In this document: positions 1 to 8,214 of the stretch, piece by piece | Position numbering within the stretch: position 1 is the first letter of the stretch | Layout: every line of letters starts with the position of its first letter | NCBI GenBank assembly: GCA_900547405.1 | Contig: URGL01000049.1 | Coordinates: 1 to 19,899, forward strand | DNA length: 19,899 nt | Direction of reading: 5' to 3' | DNA from: an uncultured Eubacteriales bacterium | GTDB lineage: Bacteria; Bacillota; Clostridia; Oscillospirales; Oscillospiraceae | Made by a program: the position numbers and the translations under genes | The notes under the pieces: generated by a model | Told to the model about the DNA's origin: nothing | The model's database searches: none | Seen by the model: the letters and a program-made list of their open reading frames with translations, nothing else

Positions 1-11
1 ATATCATGGAT

Positions 12-44
12 AATAGAAAAAGCCCAGCATTAACTGGACTTTTT
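12..44 (-). terminator. Intrinsic terminator of the two-gene membrane operon
   Basis: Read on the minus strand, an 11-bp stem (38-44 side pairing with 17-27, one G-U pair) closes a 6-nt loop and is followed by a T-rich tail. The same hairpin has a C-A mismatch when read on the plus strand, so it works best for the minus-strand operon ending at 85. Confidence 0.7.
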
Positions 45-55
45 CGACACTCTGA

Positions 56-86
56 GGAGCAGGCCAGATAAGCCTGCTCCCCTTTT
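56..86. terminator. Perfect 9-bp hairpin next to the operon stop codon
   Basis: GGAGCAGGC (56-64) and GCCTGCTCC (72-80) form a perfect stem with a 7-nt loop. CCTTTT follows on the plus strand, so it could end transcription entering from the left. It abuts the stop codon of the minus-strand gene at 85 and may also protect that mRNA's 3' end. Confidence 0.5.
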
Positions 87-1026
87 ATTTGTCTTCTGTT
101 TTCGCGACTATTTTTGGATTTAAATACAACTTGTCACTAAACTGTGAGACAGATATCTCACCATTCTGTAGTTTTTCAAACTCTTGAGAATAATCAACAT
201 TCTTACAATTAGCAATTACTTTTCCCGAAAAGCACGCCAAACCACGATATGGTATCAGTGCAGCGTTTATTTTATCTAGCAAATAATCAAATATTCTTTT
301 CCTTAAACATCTGAATTTTGCTTCACGCCACACTAGGTAAAAACTGTCCATATACTGATTACTGCTGTTTCTACCGTACCAATGTATTCCTTTCGTATTC
401 TTTAGCAGTTGATAGTCTTTATTTTCTGCATACTTCGTAAAATCAAATTCCAGATTCTTATTGAACGTAAAATCGCTAACTTTTGTTATGTCCCGCTTGT
501 TAATTCTTTTTAGTATTCTGGTGAAAAACCGGCGGGAATAACCTAAATCATGTAGGTCAAAAACAATGAGCCTCTTATGCTCAATTCTATACAAGCAGAA
601 GTTTTTACTATATTGCCTTGAGATGAAGAGCGACTTATGTATGCCAGTGATTGAAATAATGGGTTTTAGCGGTTTAAATGATATACCTTTGACACTGCCA
701 TCGTTATCTTTCCAGATAATTATCTCTACATGTGCTTTTCTGTGTTCAATGAGAATTCTTGTTATTTCGGAGAGAAAACGATCAAGAATGCGATCCAAAT
801 CCCATGGTTCTTGTAGTGTTAGTATATTTTTTAGTGGGTCACTAGACGGCTCAATATCATAAAAATGACGATCATGCCAATTGGGTGAAAAGAACACAGA
901 ATAACTTCCACAAAAATCTTCTAACAACATATGGGTATACATTCCCGACATATCCCGGGGGCTCTCCCAGATTTCTCCAGATGGACTAATTTGAGAGGAT
1001 GAATATTGCTTTGGTTTAGCTCTCAT
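85..1026 (-). CDS. Hypothetical protein, second gene of AT-rich two-gene operon
   Basis: A 313-aa protein that I do not recognise. It has no signal peptide or obvious membrane span and is rich in aromatic and basic residues, so it is probably cytoplasmic. I chose the ATG at 1026 because GGGAGAGAG lies just upstream and because it overlaps the stop codon of the preceding gene (1016-1018) by 11 nt, typical of translational coupling. An in-frame ATG at 1068 would lie 50 nt inside the upstream gene with no ribosome binding site. Codon use is AT-rich, unlike the GC-rich genes right of 4500. The tight overlap with the large membrane protein suggests the two work together. No catalytic motif could be named, so no function is assigned. 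Confidence 0.75.
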   Translation of the reverse strand: MRAKPKQYSSSQISPSGEIWESPRDMSGMYTHMLLEDFCGSYSVFFSPNWHDRHFYDIEPSSDPLKNILTLQEPWDLDRILDRFLSEITRILIEHRKAHVEIIIWKDNDGSVKGISFKPLKPIISITGIHKSLFISRQYSKNFCLYRIEHKRLIVFDLHDLGYSRRFFTRILKRINKRDITKVSDFTFNKNLEFDFTKYAENKDYQLLKNTKGIHWYGRNSSNQYMDSFYLVWREAKFRCLRKRIFDYLLDKINAALIPYRGLACFSGKVIANCKNVDYSQEFEKLQNGEISVSQFSDKLYLNPKIVAKTEDK

Positions 1027-3469
1027 AATCTCTCTCCCATCCTGACCTGCTTTGATATTTTTGATCATCAGGCAAGTACTTATTTACAGATACAATCATA
1101 TAGACGTCTTCAGAATCATGTAGCTCTACAGAACCATGAAACAAGATTGAGCCGCAGAATTCTGATAAAAGTTTGCTATCGGTCTTCAATCTTTCACTGA
1201 AGTGATCATACTCTGTCTCAAATTTTGGACTTTCAGATATAGAATGCTCAATTCGCTGAGTCCATCCAGTCTGCAAAATATCTCTGTTTCCAATTCCAAG
1301 AATATCTCGTTGTCGTGCCTGTAATTGTTTCGCGAATATCTGCAAGATTCTCTTGTTGCCTTCGTCCTGTTCTACAAATCTTTGTAGAACACTATCTACT
1401 AAGTCTTTCCAACAATTCTCTTCCTTAAATTCACCCCAAATGATTGCAAGACCACTAATCAGAGCATATTCCGCGAACGGCGCAGTCGCAACATGAAATA
1501 CAATTCCTGCCATATGCTCTTCCTTGTGCTTTATTACATCTGTCCGGACATACTCTTGGTACAAAAGTACTAAGCCAAAATAGTCTTTATATATTTCTTG
1601 AAATTCTTGAAAATCATCTCTTTCGATGGAACAAATCAGTGCCTCGGAGATATGATTGTAACAAAGGCCCAGGAAATCCGGACTGTCTTCTCTATTTTTC
1701 CAGTGATCTACAGCATAGTGTACACTGCACTTTATGAGAATAGCGGGTAGTTTTTCTTCTATCTGCTTTATCTCTTTATGCAGTAGCGCAGTGGACACTT
1801 CTTCCCAAATTATGGAGTCTTCTATGTGTTTATCCTTCAAACGAGGAAGTATTTCCTCAATATAGCGAATTGAGATCCGACATTTATTAAGTATTTCAAA
1901 AACGTGAGAAAGGGCAGTTGCCGCTGCTTGTTCGTATTTTTCATTTTGTAGCTGTTGCCCAATATCAAACACGCTTTTTATTGCAGCAGTAATCGAATCA
2001 ATAATTATGCCAATACTTTTGTATATTTCAGACGCAACAGTCTGTTTAATATACCAGTCAGGCGTGATTCGGGTTTTTTCAATTGATAATTCTGCGTTAA
2101 TTTGAATATATAGTTTTCTGCAGGTCTCTGTATTTAGGTAGGGAATACTCTGAATATCACATTGATTCCAATCAGAATATGTCGTACACAATTGTAACAA
2201 CTCTTCAATATCAATTTGGGAAAGGCGCCTATTTATTCCTACAATCAGACTAGTAAAATTGGAGCATAGTATGTCGACTGCCGATAACGCGATTTCCTGA
2301 TCTATATCGTCATTCGACAAGTGCCTACAAATCACTGGTTTAGATATAGCTTCAACACTCTCCAAATAATGAATCCAGTACAAATCCTGGTTCCATTCAC
2401 CCGCTGTTTGAGAGATTGTGCAGAGATTTATTAAATATCTTTGCACCATTGATACATCATCGTCTTTGAGAAATTTTTCAATGCACTCTTGATTGATTTT
2501 AAGCAATTCTTCTTCAAACCAATGTGTGTGTTTTCTTTCTTTGGGCTGAATTGATGTACCTGTATTCAGCGCAATCCTAATCTCTGAATCCGACGCAAGA
2601 TGCCATTGCTGGTATTGTGCTTTCTTATCAAACCAAAGCGAATCAAACAATATTTTGCTCTTATTCTCCCAATACAATTCTACAAGAGCAAGCATTTTCT
2701 CCATAAACAAAAGCATTGTTCTATTTTGGTTCCTGGGGATACTCATGTTGTAGTGTCCGATTTCACGCAAAATAGATATATCGTTTGCTGCTACTTTTCT
2801 GTAGTGATTTTGAAAACTCCGATCTGTGGTAAATAAATCGTGTTTTGATACATTTTTCACAGTATTATAAAGATCACGGAATTTGATATCTGCTATAGAA
2901 AAAGTATCCGAAAGCACATATGAGCGATTTCCTGCCAGACTGAATGTCACAACAACACGGATAGTGAGAAGGAGCAGACCGATCATAGTCGTCAAATACA
3001 AATTTAGGCCCACAGCACATTCTAACAATATTATTGTACAAAAAACGATATATCCAACAATCTGCTTGATACAGCTATTGGTTACAATATCTTGTTGAAA
3101 CAGCCTTGCCAAATTCTGAGGAACATTTGAGTATTTTGCAGAAAAAATCGATGCAATATTGGCGCAATATAAGCCAAGAATTACACCAGCAATTCCCATA
3201 CCGCCTATGGTAATGTCTTTAACTATATCCGTTAATAATGGTTTTAAACTGAACCTATCCATCAAGAACCCATCGCATTTGGCAAGAAGAAATGCTAAAA
3301 GTAGGCTGCTACAAATTTGCAATATCATTGTTTTTACAATTTTTACTTGAACTTGAGCGAGATTATGATGCAGTTCTAATTTCTCACGAATGGTATAGGT
3401 AAGGCGTTTAATATAAAAATCACATTTTCGCCAATATTTTCTTATAACCCAATATAGCTTTCTATTCAC
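1016..3469 (-). CDS. Large polytopic membrane protein of unknown function
   Basis: 817 aa. The N-terminal ~180 residues carry a basic amphipathic start and about four hydrophobic spans (roughly 46-63, 88-110, 134-151 and 152-175). The remaining ~640 residues are soluble, helical and charged, presumably cytoplasmic. The span pattern with a segment like NVPQNLARLFQQD between helices faintly recalls DUF2254-type membrane proteins, but I cannot assign a family. The GTG start at 3469 is preceded by AAGAAGGG at 6 nt. A TTG 57 nt further upstream (3526) is in frame, but it coincides with the -35 box of the promoter at 3498-3526 and cannot be the start. It is the first gene of an operon with the 313-aa protein. 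AT-rich and likely horizontally acquired; it could be a defence or stress module, which is inference only. Confidence 0.8.
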   Translation of the reverse strand: MNRKLYWVIRKYWRKCDFYIKRLTYTIREKLELHHNLAQVQVKIVKTMILQICSSLLLAFLLAKCDGFLMDRFSLKPLLTDIVKDITIGGMGIAGVILGLYCANIASIFSAKYSNVPQNLARLFQQDIVTNSCIKQIVGYIVFCTIILLECAVGLNLYLTTMIGLLLLTIRVVVTFSLAGNRSYVLSDTFSIADIKFRDLYNTVKNVSKHDLFTTDRSFQNHYRKVAANDISILREIGHYNMSIPRNQNRTMLLFMEKMLALVELYWENKSKILFDSLWFDKKAQYQQWHLASDSEIRIALNTGTSIQPKERKHTHWFEEELLKINQECIEKFLKDDDVSMVQRYLINLCTISQTAGEWNQDLYWIHYLESVEAISKPVICRHLSNDDIDQEIALSAVDILCSNFTSLIVGINRRLSQIDIEELLQLCTTYSDWNQCDIQSIPYLNTETCRKLYIQINAELSIEKTRITPDWYIKQTVASEIYKSIGIIIDSITAAIKSVFDIGQQLQNEKYEQAAATALSHVFEILNKCRISIRYIEEILPRLKDKHIEDSIIWEEVSTALLHKEIKQIEEKLPAILIKCSVHYAVDHWKNREDSPDFLGLCYNHISEALICSIERDDFQEFQEIYKDYFGLVLLYQEYVRTDVIKHKEEHMAGIVFHVATAPFAEYALISGLAIIWGEFKEENCWKDLVDSVLQRFVEQDEGNKRILQIFAKQLQARQRDILGIGNRDILQTGWTQRIEHSISESPKFETEYDHFSERLKTDSKLLSEFCGSILFHGSVELHDSEDVYMIVSVNKYLPDDQKYQSRSGWERDYES

Positions 3470-3497
3470 AGCAATCCCTTCTTTCGATATTTTTAAT

Positions 3498-3526
3498 ATT
3501 ATACTGCTATTCTGTCGACATAACAA
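3498..3526 (-). promoter_or_regulatory. Sigma-A promoter of the two-gene membrane operon
   Basis: On the minus strand, TTGTTA (3521-3526), a 17-bp spacer and a perfect TATAAT (3498-3503). It ends about 29 bp before the chosen GTG start. The spacer contains the 8-bp palindrome TGTCGACA (3513-3520), a possible but unproven operator. Confidence 0.75.
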
Positions 3527-3576
3527 TACTTTTTGAATATAAATAGCATGTGGATACTATTTTCTACCTGCTATCA

Positions 3577-3963
3577 TTATGCTCTCCCCTTAAATACATT
3601 TTCCACACTTGAAACAAGCCTCTTTCTGCCCATCTTCCCAGTCGTGCAGGCTGAGAAGCGGAATCCCTGTGAATCTACAAACGGCTTCCGGCCCATACCC
3701 AGCTTCTTACGCTAGTCCTTGATCCACTTGGCTTGTCCATCATAAAGGAACTGATTAAACTCATTCAGGAAGTTGGAAATCGCAACCCCGTAGAGCAAGG
3801 ACAAGTTCAGAATCAGACACCCCGCGATATGCTGGATGATACCACAATCAATTTCAATATACACTCTACGGCTGATACTGGCAATCCGGGCTTCTTCCCG
3901 CTGCATCAGCCATTTGCTGTGTATGAACCAGAGCCTGTCTTGGATGCGGTAGATACGTTTGAT
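3577..3963 (-). pseudogene. Degraded open frame with in-frame TAG, unknown origin
   Basis: One minus-strand frame stays open for 83 codons (3963-3715), hits TAG at 3712-3714, then continues 45 more sense codons to TAA at 3577. It has no start codon at its left end, where two tandem TGA codons precede it. The peptide includes basic stretches (RKKLGMGRKPF, KMGRKR) but matches no family I recognise. It lies in the otherwise gene-poor 3530-4260 stretch, so a decayed gene of a former mobile element is the likeliest reading. It could also be a chance open frame. Confidence 0.25.
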
Positions 3964-4173
3964 TCATCATGGATCTTCAAGAATATTGTGGCGGACGCAT
4001 GCTCCCACCTCCTGCTTTCTTTCCCTTTCCAGAAATGTAATTTGTTAGACATCGTGATATTTCTGTGCTACAATTCCAATATATTGATAATAGAAGTATA
4101 TGGTGACCGTCAAAATCTCTCTAAATTCTTTACTGGCAAGAAAGAAGTGTACCATTTCGCAGGAGGAACGGTT

Positions 4174-4289
4174 ATGGAGGACGAAATAAAAAACTGTATG
4201 CCCAAGTAGAACAGCTTCAATCAGAAAACACCTACCTAAGCAGGGGTTCTTTGACAGACTGCCACGCGTCTAACGCGTGGTTTTCTTGA
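4174..4289 (+). pseudogene. Remnant of a coiled-coil protein start, frameshifted
   Basis: A good ribosome binding site (AGGAGGA, 4161-4167) precedes an ATG at 4174, but that frame ends after 11 codons. A shift at the A6 run (about 4188-4193) opens a frame reading KKLYAQVEQLQSENTYLS, a plausible N-terminal coiled coil, which then runs into the terminator hairpin at 4262. This looks like the 5' end of a gene lost by frameshift and deletion. Low certainty because the fragment is short. Confidence 0.3.
4262..4286 (+). terminator. Intrinsic terminator at the right edge of the AT-rich island
   Basis: CCACGCGT (4262-4269) and ACGCGTGG (4273-4280) form a perfect 8-bp stem with a 3-nt loop, followed by TTTTCTT. 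Confidence 0.75.
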
Positions 4290-4294
4290 TACAC

Positions 4295-4327
4295 AAAAAA
4301 GCCCTGAAACCTTACGATTTCAGGACT
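4295..4327 (-). terminator. Intrinsic terminator of the tRNA-Ala gene
   Basis: On the minus strand a 10-bp stem (4318-4327 with 4300-4309, one G-U pair) starts directly after the CCA end of the tRNA and is followed by six T's. Confidence 0.85.
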
Positions 4328-4403
<76 letters not shown>

Positions 4404-4427
4404 ATATTCACTTCTCAGTGCTTCTGC

Positions 4428-4456
4428 ATGATACCATAGATTTCCCGTCCTGTCAA
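4428..4456 (-). promoter_or_regulatory. Promoter of tRNA-Ala
   Basis: TTGACA (4451-4456), a 17-bp spacer and TATCAT (4428-4433) on the minus strand, with the -10 box about 25 bp before the tRNA 5' end. Confidence 0.85.
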
Positions 4457-4498
4457 GATTCTTTTTCGTGGCCTCTTCCCTTTTTGTCTGAAATACTG

Positions 4499-4540
4499 TA
4501 TAATTGACTACGTGAAAACACACAAACAAATTAGGAGGAG
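4499..4540 (+). promoter_or_regulatory. Putative galK -10 box and strong ribosome binding site
   Basis: A perfect TATAAT lies at 4499-4504, but no convincing -35 box was found at the right distance, so an activator may be needed. AGGAGGAG (4533-4540) lies 6 nt before the galK ATG. The region is divergent from the tRNA promoter. Confidence 0.5.
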
Positions 4541-4546
4541 TTTTTT

Positions 4547-5764
4547 ATGTCTTCACCCAGTCTTGTTCTTACCAAGGATCAGCAGCAGGTGCTGAACGCA
4601 GGGTTTCTGGCAGAATTTGGGCGGAAGCCGGAGCGGTATTTCTCCGCGCCGGGACGGACGGAGATCGGCGGCAACCATACGGATCATCAGCGGGGCCGGG
4701 TACTGGCCGCAGCTGTGAATCTGGATACCCAGGCAGCGGTAGCCGTAAACGGGACCCGGGAGGTGCGGATCCTGTCCAAGGGATATCCTCTGTGCGTGGT
4801 GTCCCTGGACACCCTGGTGCCCCAGCAGGCGGAAATCAATACGACTCCCGCTCTGGTTCGGGGTGTCTGCGCTCGGTTTGCCCAGCTTGGGTGCCCGGTA
4901 GAGGGCTTCGATGCCTACTGTGAGAGCACGGTGCTGCCCGGCTCCGGCCTGAGCTCCTCTGCCGCCTTCGAGGTGCTCATCGGCACCATTGTCAACGGAC
5001 TCTTCTTTGAGGGCAAAGTCAGTCAGCCGGAAATCGCTCAAATCGGCCAGTACGCGGAGAATGTGTTCTTCGGCAAGCCCTGTGGGCTTATGGATCAGAC
5101 CGCCTCTGCTGTAGGCAACCTGGTGACCATTGACTTCGGTGACAAAGACCACCCCGTGATCGAGCCGGTGGACTTCGATTTCAGCTCCTGCGGTCACGCT
5201 CTGTGCATCATCGACAGCCAGGCCAGCCACGCCGACCTGACCGACGAATATGCTGCCATCCCCGGGGAACTGAAGCAGGTCTGCGCCTACTTTGGCAAGG
5301 AGGTCCTGACCCAGGTGCCGGAGGCGGAATTCTACGCCGCCATCCCCGCCCTTCGGAAGTGCTGCCCGGACCGGGCGATCCTGCGGGCCATCCACGTTTA
5401 TCAGGACAACGCCCGGGTGCCTCAGCAGGTCCAGGCTCTGCGGGAAGGGAATTTTGACAAATTCCTGACCCTCGTAAAGCAGAGCGGCCATTCTTCCTAT
5501 ATGTACCTGCAGAATGTCATCCCCGCCGGTTACATCGAGCACCAGGATGTGGCTGTGGCCCTGGCCTTGTGCGAGCATTACCTCCAGGGCCGCGGCGCTT
5601 ACCGGGTCCACGGCGGCGGCTTTGCCGGTACCGTCCAGGCCTTTGTGCCCTTTGATCTGCTGGAGGCGTTCCGCAGCGGATTGGATGCGGCTCTGGGCGA
5701 AGGGGCCTGTCATGTACTCTCGATCCGTCCCCAGGGCGGCGTGGAAATGGTGGTAGAACAGTGA
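4547..5764 (+). CDS. galK: Galactokinase
   Basis: Phosphorylates galactose to galactose-1-phosphate with ATP in the cytoplasm, the first committed step of the Leloir pathway. The 405-aa length is normal for the family. The three GHMP-kinase signatures are visible: the galactokinase sugar-binding segment GRTEIGGNHTDH (37-48), the ATP loop PGSGLSSSAA (131-140), and VHGGGFAG (354-361). Asp183 in GLMDQTAS is the likely catalytic base. The substrate segment differs from the E. coli form (GRVNLIGEHTDY) in the way Clostridia galactokinases commonly do. ATG at 4547 has AGGAGGAG 6 nt upstream. Its stop TGA overlaps the galT ATG as TGATG, so the two are translationally coupled. No galactose transporter, galE or regulator is in the window. 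Confidence 0.95.
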   Translation: MSSPSLVLTKDQQQVLNAGFLAEFGRKPERYFSAPGRTEIGGNHTDHQRGRVLAAAVNLDTQAAVAVNGTREVRILSKGYPLCVVSLDTLVPQQAEINTTPALVRGVCARFAQLGCPVEGFDAYCESTVLPGSGLSSSAAFEVLIGTIVNGLFFEGKVSQPEIAQIGQYAENVFFGKPCGLMDQTASAVGNLVTIDFGDKDHPVIEPVDFDFSSCGHALCIIDSQASHADLTDEYAAIPGELKQVCAYFGKEVLTQVPEAEFYAAIPALRKCCPDRAILRAIHVYQDNARVPQQVQALREGNFDKFLTLVKQSGHSSYMYLQNVIPAGYIEHQDVAVALALCEHYLQGRGAYRVHGGGFAGTVQAFVPFDLLEAFRSGLDAALGEGACHVLSIRPQGGVEMVVEQ

Positions 5765-7257
5765 TGAAAATTGAGACATATATCGATTCTCTGGTGGCCT
5801 ACGCCATGAATACCGGCCTTGCCCAGCCGGTGGACCACCAGGTGCTGACCAATCGGCTCCTGGACCTCCTGCACCGGGAGGACTACACCCCCTCGGATGA
5901 GCTTCTCAGCGAGGACCTGGAGGAGATCCTGTCCGGGATCCTGGACTACGCCTGCCAGCAGGGCCTGTGCGAGGACAATATCACTGCCCGGGATATTTTT
6001 GACACCCGGATCATGGGTGCTCTCACCCCCATGCCCCGGGAGGTCATCCGCTGCTTCCGGGAGAAGTATGCCGTCAGCCCTCAGGAGGCCACAGACTGGT
6101 ACTATACGTTCAGCTGCGACACAGACTATATCCGCCGCTACCGCATCGCGAAGGACCTGCGCTGGACCTACGAAAGCGAATACGGCGACCTGGATATCAC
6201 CATCAACCTCTCCAAGCCCGAAAAGGACCCCAAGGCCATTGCCGCCGCCAAAAACGCCCCCCAGTCCGGCTATCCCAAGTGCCAGCTGTGCAAGGAGAAT
6301 GAGGGCTATGCAGGCAGGCTGAACCACCCGGCTCGGGCCAACCACCGGATCATCCCCATCACCATCGCCGGAAGCGAGTGGTACCTGCAATACTCCCCCT
6401 ATGTGTACTACAACGAGCACTGCATCGTCTTCAACGGCCAGCACGTGCCCATGAAGATCGATCAGGCCGCCTTTGACAAGCTCCTGGACTTCGTCACCGC
6501 CTTCCCCCACTACTTTGTAGGCTCTAACGCCGACCTGCCCATTGTAGGCGGCTCCATCCTGAGCCATGAGCATTTCCAGGGCGGCCACTATACCTTCGCC
6601 ATGGAGAAGGCCCCGGTAGAAACGCCCGTCTGTTTCGCGGGCTTTGAGGATGTCCAGGCAGGCCTTGTCAAGTGGCCCATGAGCGTCATCCGGCTGGACG
6701 GGGAGGACCCCAAGCGGCTGTCTCAGCTGGCGGAGAAGATCCTGAACGCCTGGCGGAGCTATTCCGATGAGAAGTGCGGCATTGTCGCATTCTCCGGTGG
6801 AGAGCCCCACAATACCATCACCCCCATCGCCCGGCGCAGAGGCTCTCTCTACGAGCTGGATCTGGTGCTGCGGTGCAACATCACCACCGAGGAGCACCCT
6901 CTGGGTGTCTTCCATCCCCACGCAGACAAGCACCACATCAAGAAGGAAAACATCGGCCTCATCGAGGTCATGGGTCTGGCTGTCCTGCCCAGCCGCCTGA
7001 AGGGCGAGCTGACAGACCTGGCGGAGAAAATCGTCTCCGGCGCGGACCTGCGAGGCGACCCCATCCAGAGCAAGCACGCCGACTGGGTGGAGGAGCTGAA
7101 AAAGCGCTACATCTTCACCGAGGAGAACGCCATGGCTACCCTGATGCAGGAAACCGGCCGGGTATTCACCCAGGTTCTGGAGGATGCCGGTGTCTACAAG
7201 CGGACCCCTGAGGGGAAGGATGCCTTCCTGCGGTTCGTGGAGGCAGTCAACGCCTGA
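5764..7257 (+). CDS. galT: UDP-glucose--hexose-1-phosphate uridylyltransferase, class II
   Basis: Transfers UMP from UDP-glucose to galactose-1-phosphate, giving UDP-galactose and glucose-1-phosphate, the step after GalK. The 497-aa length and sequence fit the long Firmicutes (class II) GalT rather than the ~350-aa E. coli type. Supporting features are a CQLC pair (173-176), the active-site-like SHEHFQGGHYTF segment with His268 and His270, NEHCIVFNGQHVPM, and a C-terminal FHPHADKHHIKKENIGLIEV block. The ATG at 5764 overlaps the galK TGA by one base; a GTG at 5761 is also in frame but less likely. A double-hairpin repeat follows the stop at once. Confidence 0.95.
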   Translation: MKIETYIDSLVAYAMNTGLAQPVDHQVLTNRLLDLLHREDYTPSDELLSEDLEEILSGILDYACQQGLCEDNITARDIFDTRIMGALTPMPREVIRCFREKYAVSPQEATDWYYTFSCDTDYIRRYRIAKDLRWTYESEYGDLDITINLSKPEKDPKAIAAAKNAPQSGYPKCQLCKENEGYAGRLNHPARANHRIIPITIAGSEWYLQYSPYVYYNEHCIVFNGQHVPMKIDQAAFDKLLDFVTAFPHYFVGSNADLPIVGGSILSHEHFQGGHYTFAMEKAPVETPVCFAGFEDVQAGLVKWPMSVIRLDGEDPKRLSQLAEKILNAWRSYSDEKCGIVAFSGGEPHNTITPIARRRGSLYELDLVLRCNITTEEHPLGVFHPHADKHHIKKENIGLIEVMGLAVLPSRLKGELTDLAEKIVSGADLRGDPIQSKHADWVEELKKRYIFTEENAMATLMQETGRVFTQVLEDAGVYKRTPEGKDAFLRFVEAVNA

Positions 7258-7305
7258 CCTTCCCCTGGGGGAAGGTGGCTCGGCAACGCCGAGACGGATG
7301 AGGGG
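7258..7305 (+). repeat. Interspersed double-hairpin repeat (REP-like) after galT
   Basis: Two adjacent palindromes: CCTTCCCC/GGGGAAGG (7258-7265 and 7268-7275) and CTCGGC-AAC-GCCGAG (7279-7293), followed by ACGGATGAGGGG. There is no T tract, so it is not a classical terminator. From memory this arrangement recurs between genes of gut Oscillospiraceae as an interspersed repeat. No second copy is seen in this window. Confidence 0.6.
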
Positions 7306-7338
7306 CGGTACCCAATCGATTCTGAAAGGAAACCATCT

Positions 7339-8214
7339 ATGGAACGAAGAGACCTTGCCATCATCGGCACCGGGCCCGGCGGCGTTTCGGCCGCCATTAC
7401 GGCAAAGATCCGCGGCAAGCAGCTGTGGCTTTTCGGCACCCGGCACCTGAGTGAAAAGCTGGAAAAGGCAAAAACCATCCTCAACTATCCCGGACTGCCC
7501 GCCGTCAGCGGCATGGCCCTGGCAGATGGCATGCGCGCTCAGCTGAAAAGCCTGGACATCCCCATTCTGGAAACCCAGGTCACGGCGGTCTACGCCATGG
7601 GGGATTACTTCGCCATCCAAACGCCCACGGAAATGTATGAAGCCTCCGCCGTGATCCTGGCCGCGGGAGTGGTCATGGGCAAGCCCTTCCCAGGGGAAAA
7701 GGAGCTGCTGGGCCGGGGCGTCAGCTACTGCGCCACCTGCGACGCTCCCTTCTACCGGGATAAAACCGTGGCCGTAGTGGGATACTCTGAGCATAGCCGG
7801 GAGGAGGCCTCCTTCCTGGCGGAAACCGCCAAGGAGGTGCTCTACTTCCCCGCCGTCCCCCATGAGGTCCAGGCCGGGCCCAGGGTCCGCATTCTGGAGG
7901 ACAAACCTGCCGCCATTCTGGGAGACACCCAGGTCACCGCCCTGGAGGGACGATCCGGCGCCGTTTACCCTGTGGATGGGGTCTTCATTCTCCGGGACGC
8001 TGTGGCCCCGGACCAGCTGGTCCCCGGCATTGCTCTGGAGGGCAGCCACGTGGCTGTGAATAGCCGCATGGAGACCAACCTCCCTGGGCTCTTCGCCTGC
8101 GGAGATATCACAGGCACCCCCTATCAGTATATCAAAGCCGCCGGTCAGGGTAACGTAGCCGCTCTGAGCGCCGTCAGCTACCTGACCGGAAAAAGAAAGG
8201 AAGAAATGCTATGA
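7339..8214 (+). CDS. trxB: Thioredoxin reductase-like flavoprotein, atypical NADPH site
   Basis: FAD-dependent disulfide reductase expected to reduce the thioredoxin encoded next to it. At 291 aa it is slightly short for TrxB. Seen: the FAD loop GTGPGG (10-15), the redox-active CATC (131-134) and the C-terminal FAD motif CGDITGTPYQY (254-264). The second dinucleotide site is abnormal. The usual GxGxxA reads GYSEHSREEA (148-157), and the HRRD-type NADPH phosphate motif is replaced by YFPAVP (169-174). Loss of these motifs is known for ferredoxin-dependent flavin thioredoxin reductases of Clostridia, so ferredoxin rather than NADPH may be the donor (inference). ATG 7339 has GAAAGGA upstream, and the stop overlaps the trxA start as ATGA. 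Confidence 0.88.
   Translation: MERRDLAIIGTGPGGVSAAITAKIRGKQLWLFGTRHLSEKLEKAKTILNYPGLPAVSGMALADGMRAQLKSLDIPILETQVTAVYAMGDYFAIQTPTEMYEASAVILAAGVVMGKPFPGEKELLGRGVSYCATCDAPFYRDKTVAVVGYSEHSREEASFLAETAKEVLYFPAVPHEVQAGPRVRILEDKPAAILGDTQVTALEGRSGAVYPVDGVFILRDAVAPDQLVPGIALEGSHVAVNSRMETNLPGLFACGDITGTPYQYIKAAGQGNVAALSAVSYLTGKRKEEML

Noticed and set aside
3733..4209. 158-aa plus-strand frame in the gap before the tRNA
   Set aside because: It starts at a TTG without ribosome binding site, spans unrelated remnant sequence, and shows no recognisable domain.
4553..5779. 408-aa minus-strand open frame opposite galK
   Set aside because: Shadow frame of a GC-rich gene; galK on the plus strand has full GHMP motifs and a strong ribosome binding site.
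5710..8049. 779-aa minus-strand open frame across galT and trxB
   Set aside because: Low-complexity Gly/Val/Asp-rich antisense shadow; it crosses two well-supported plus-strand genes.
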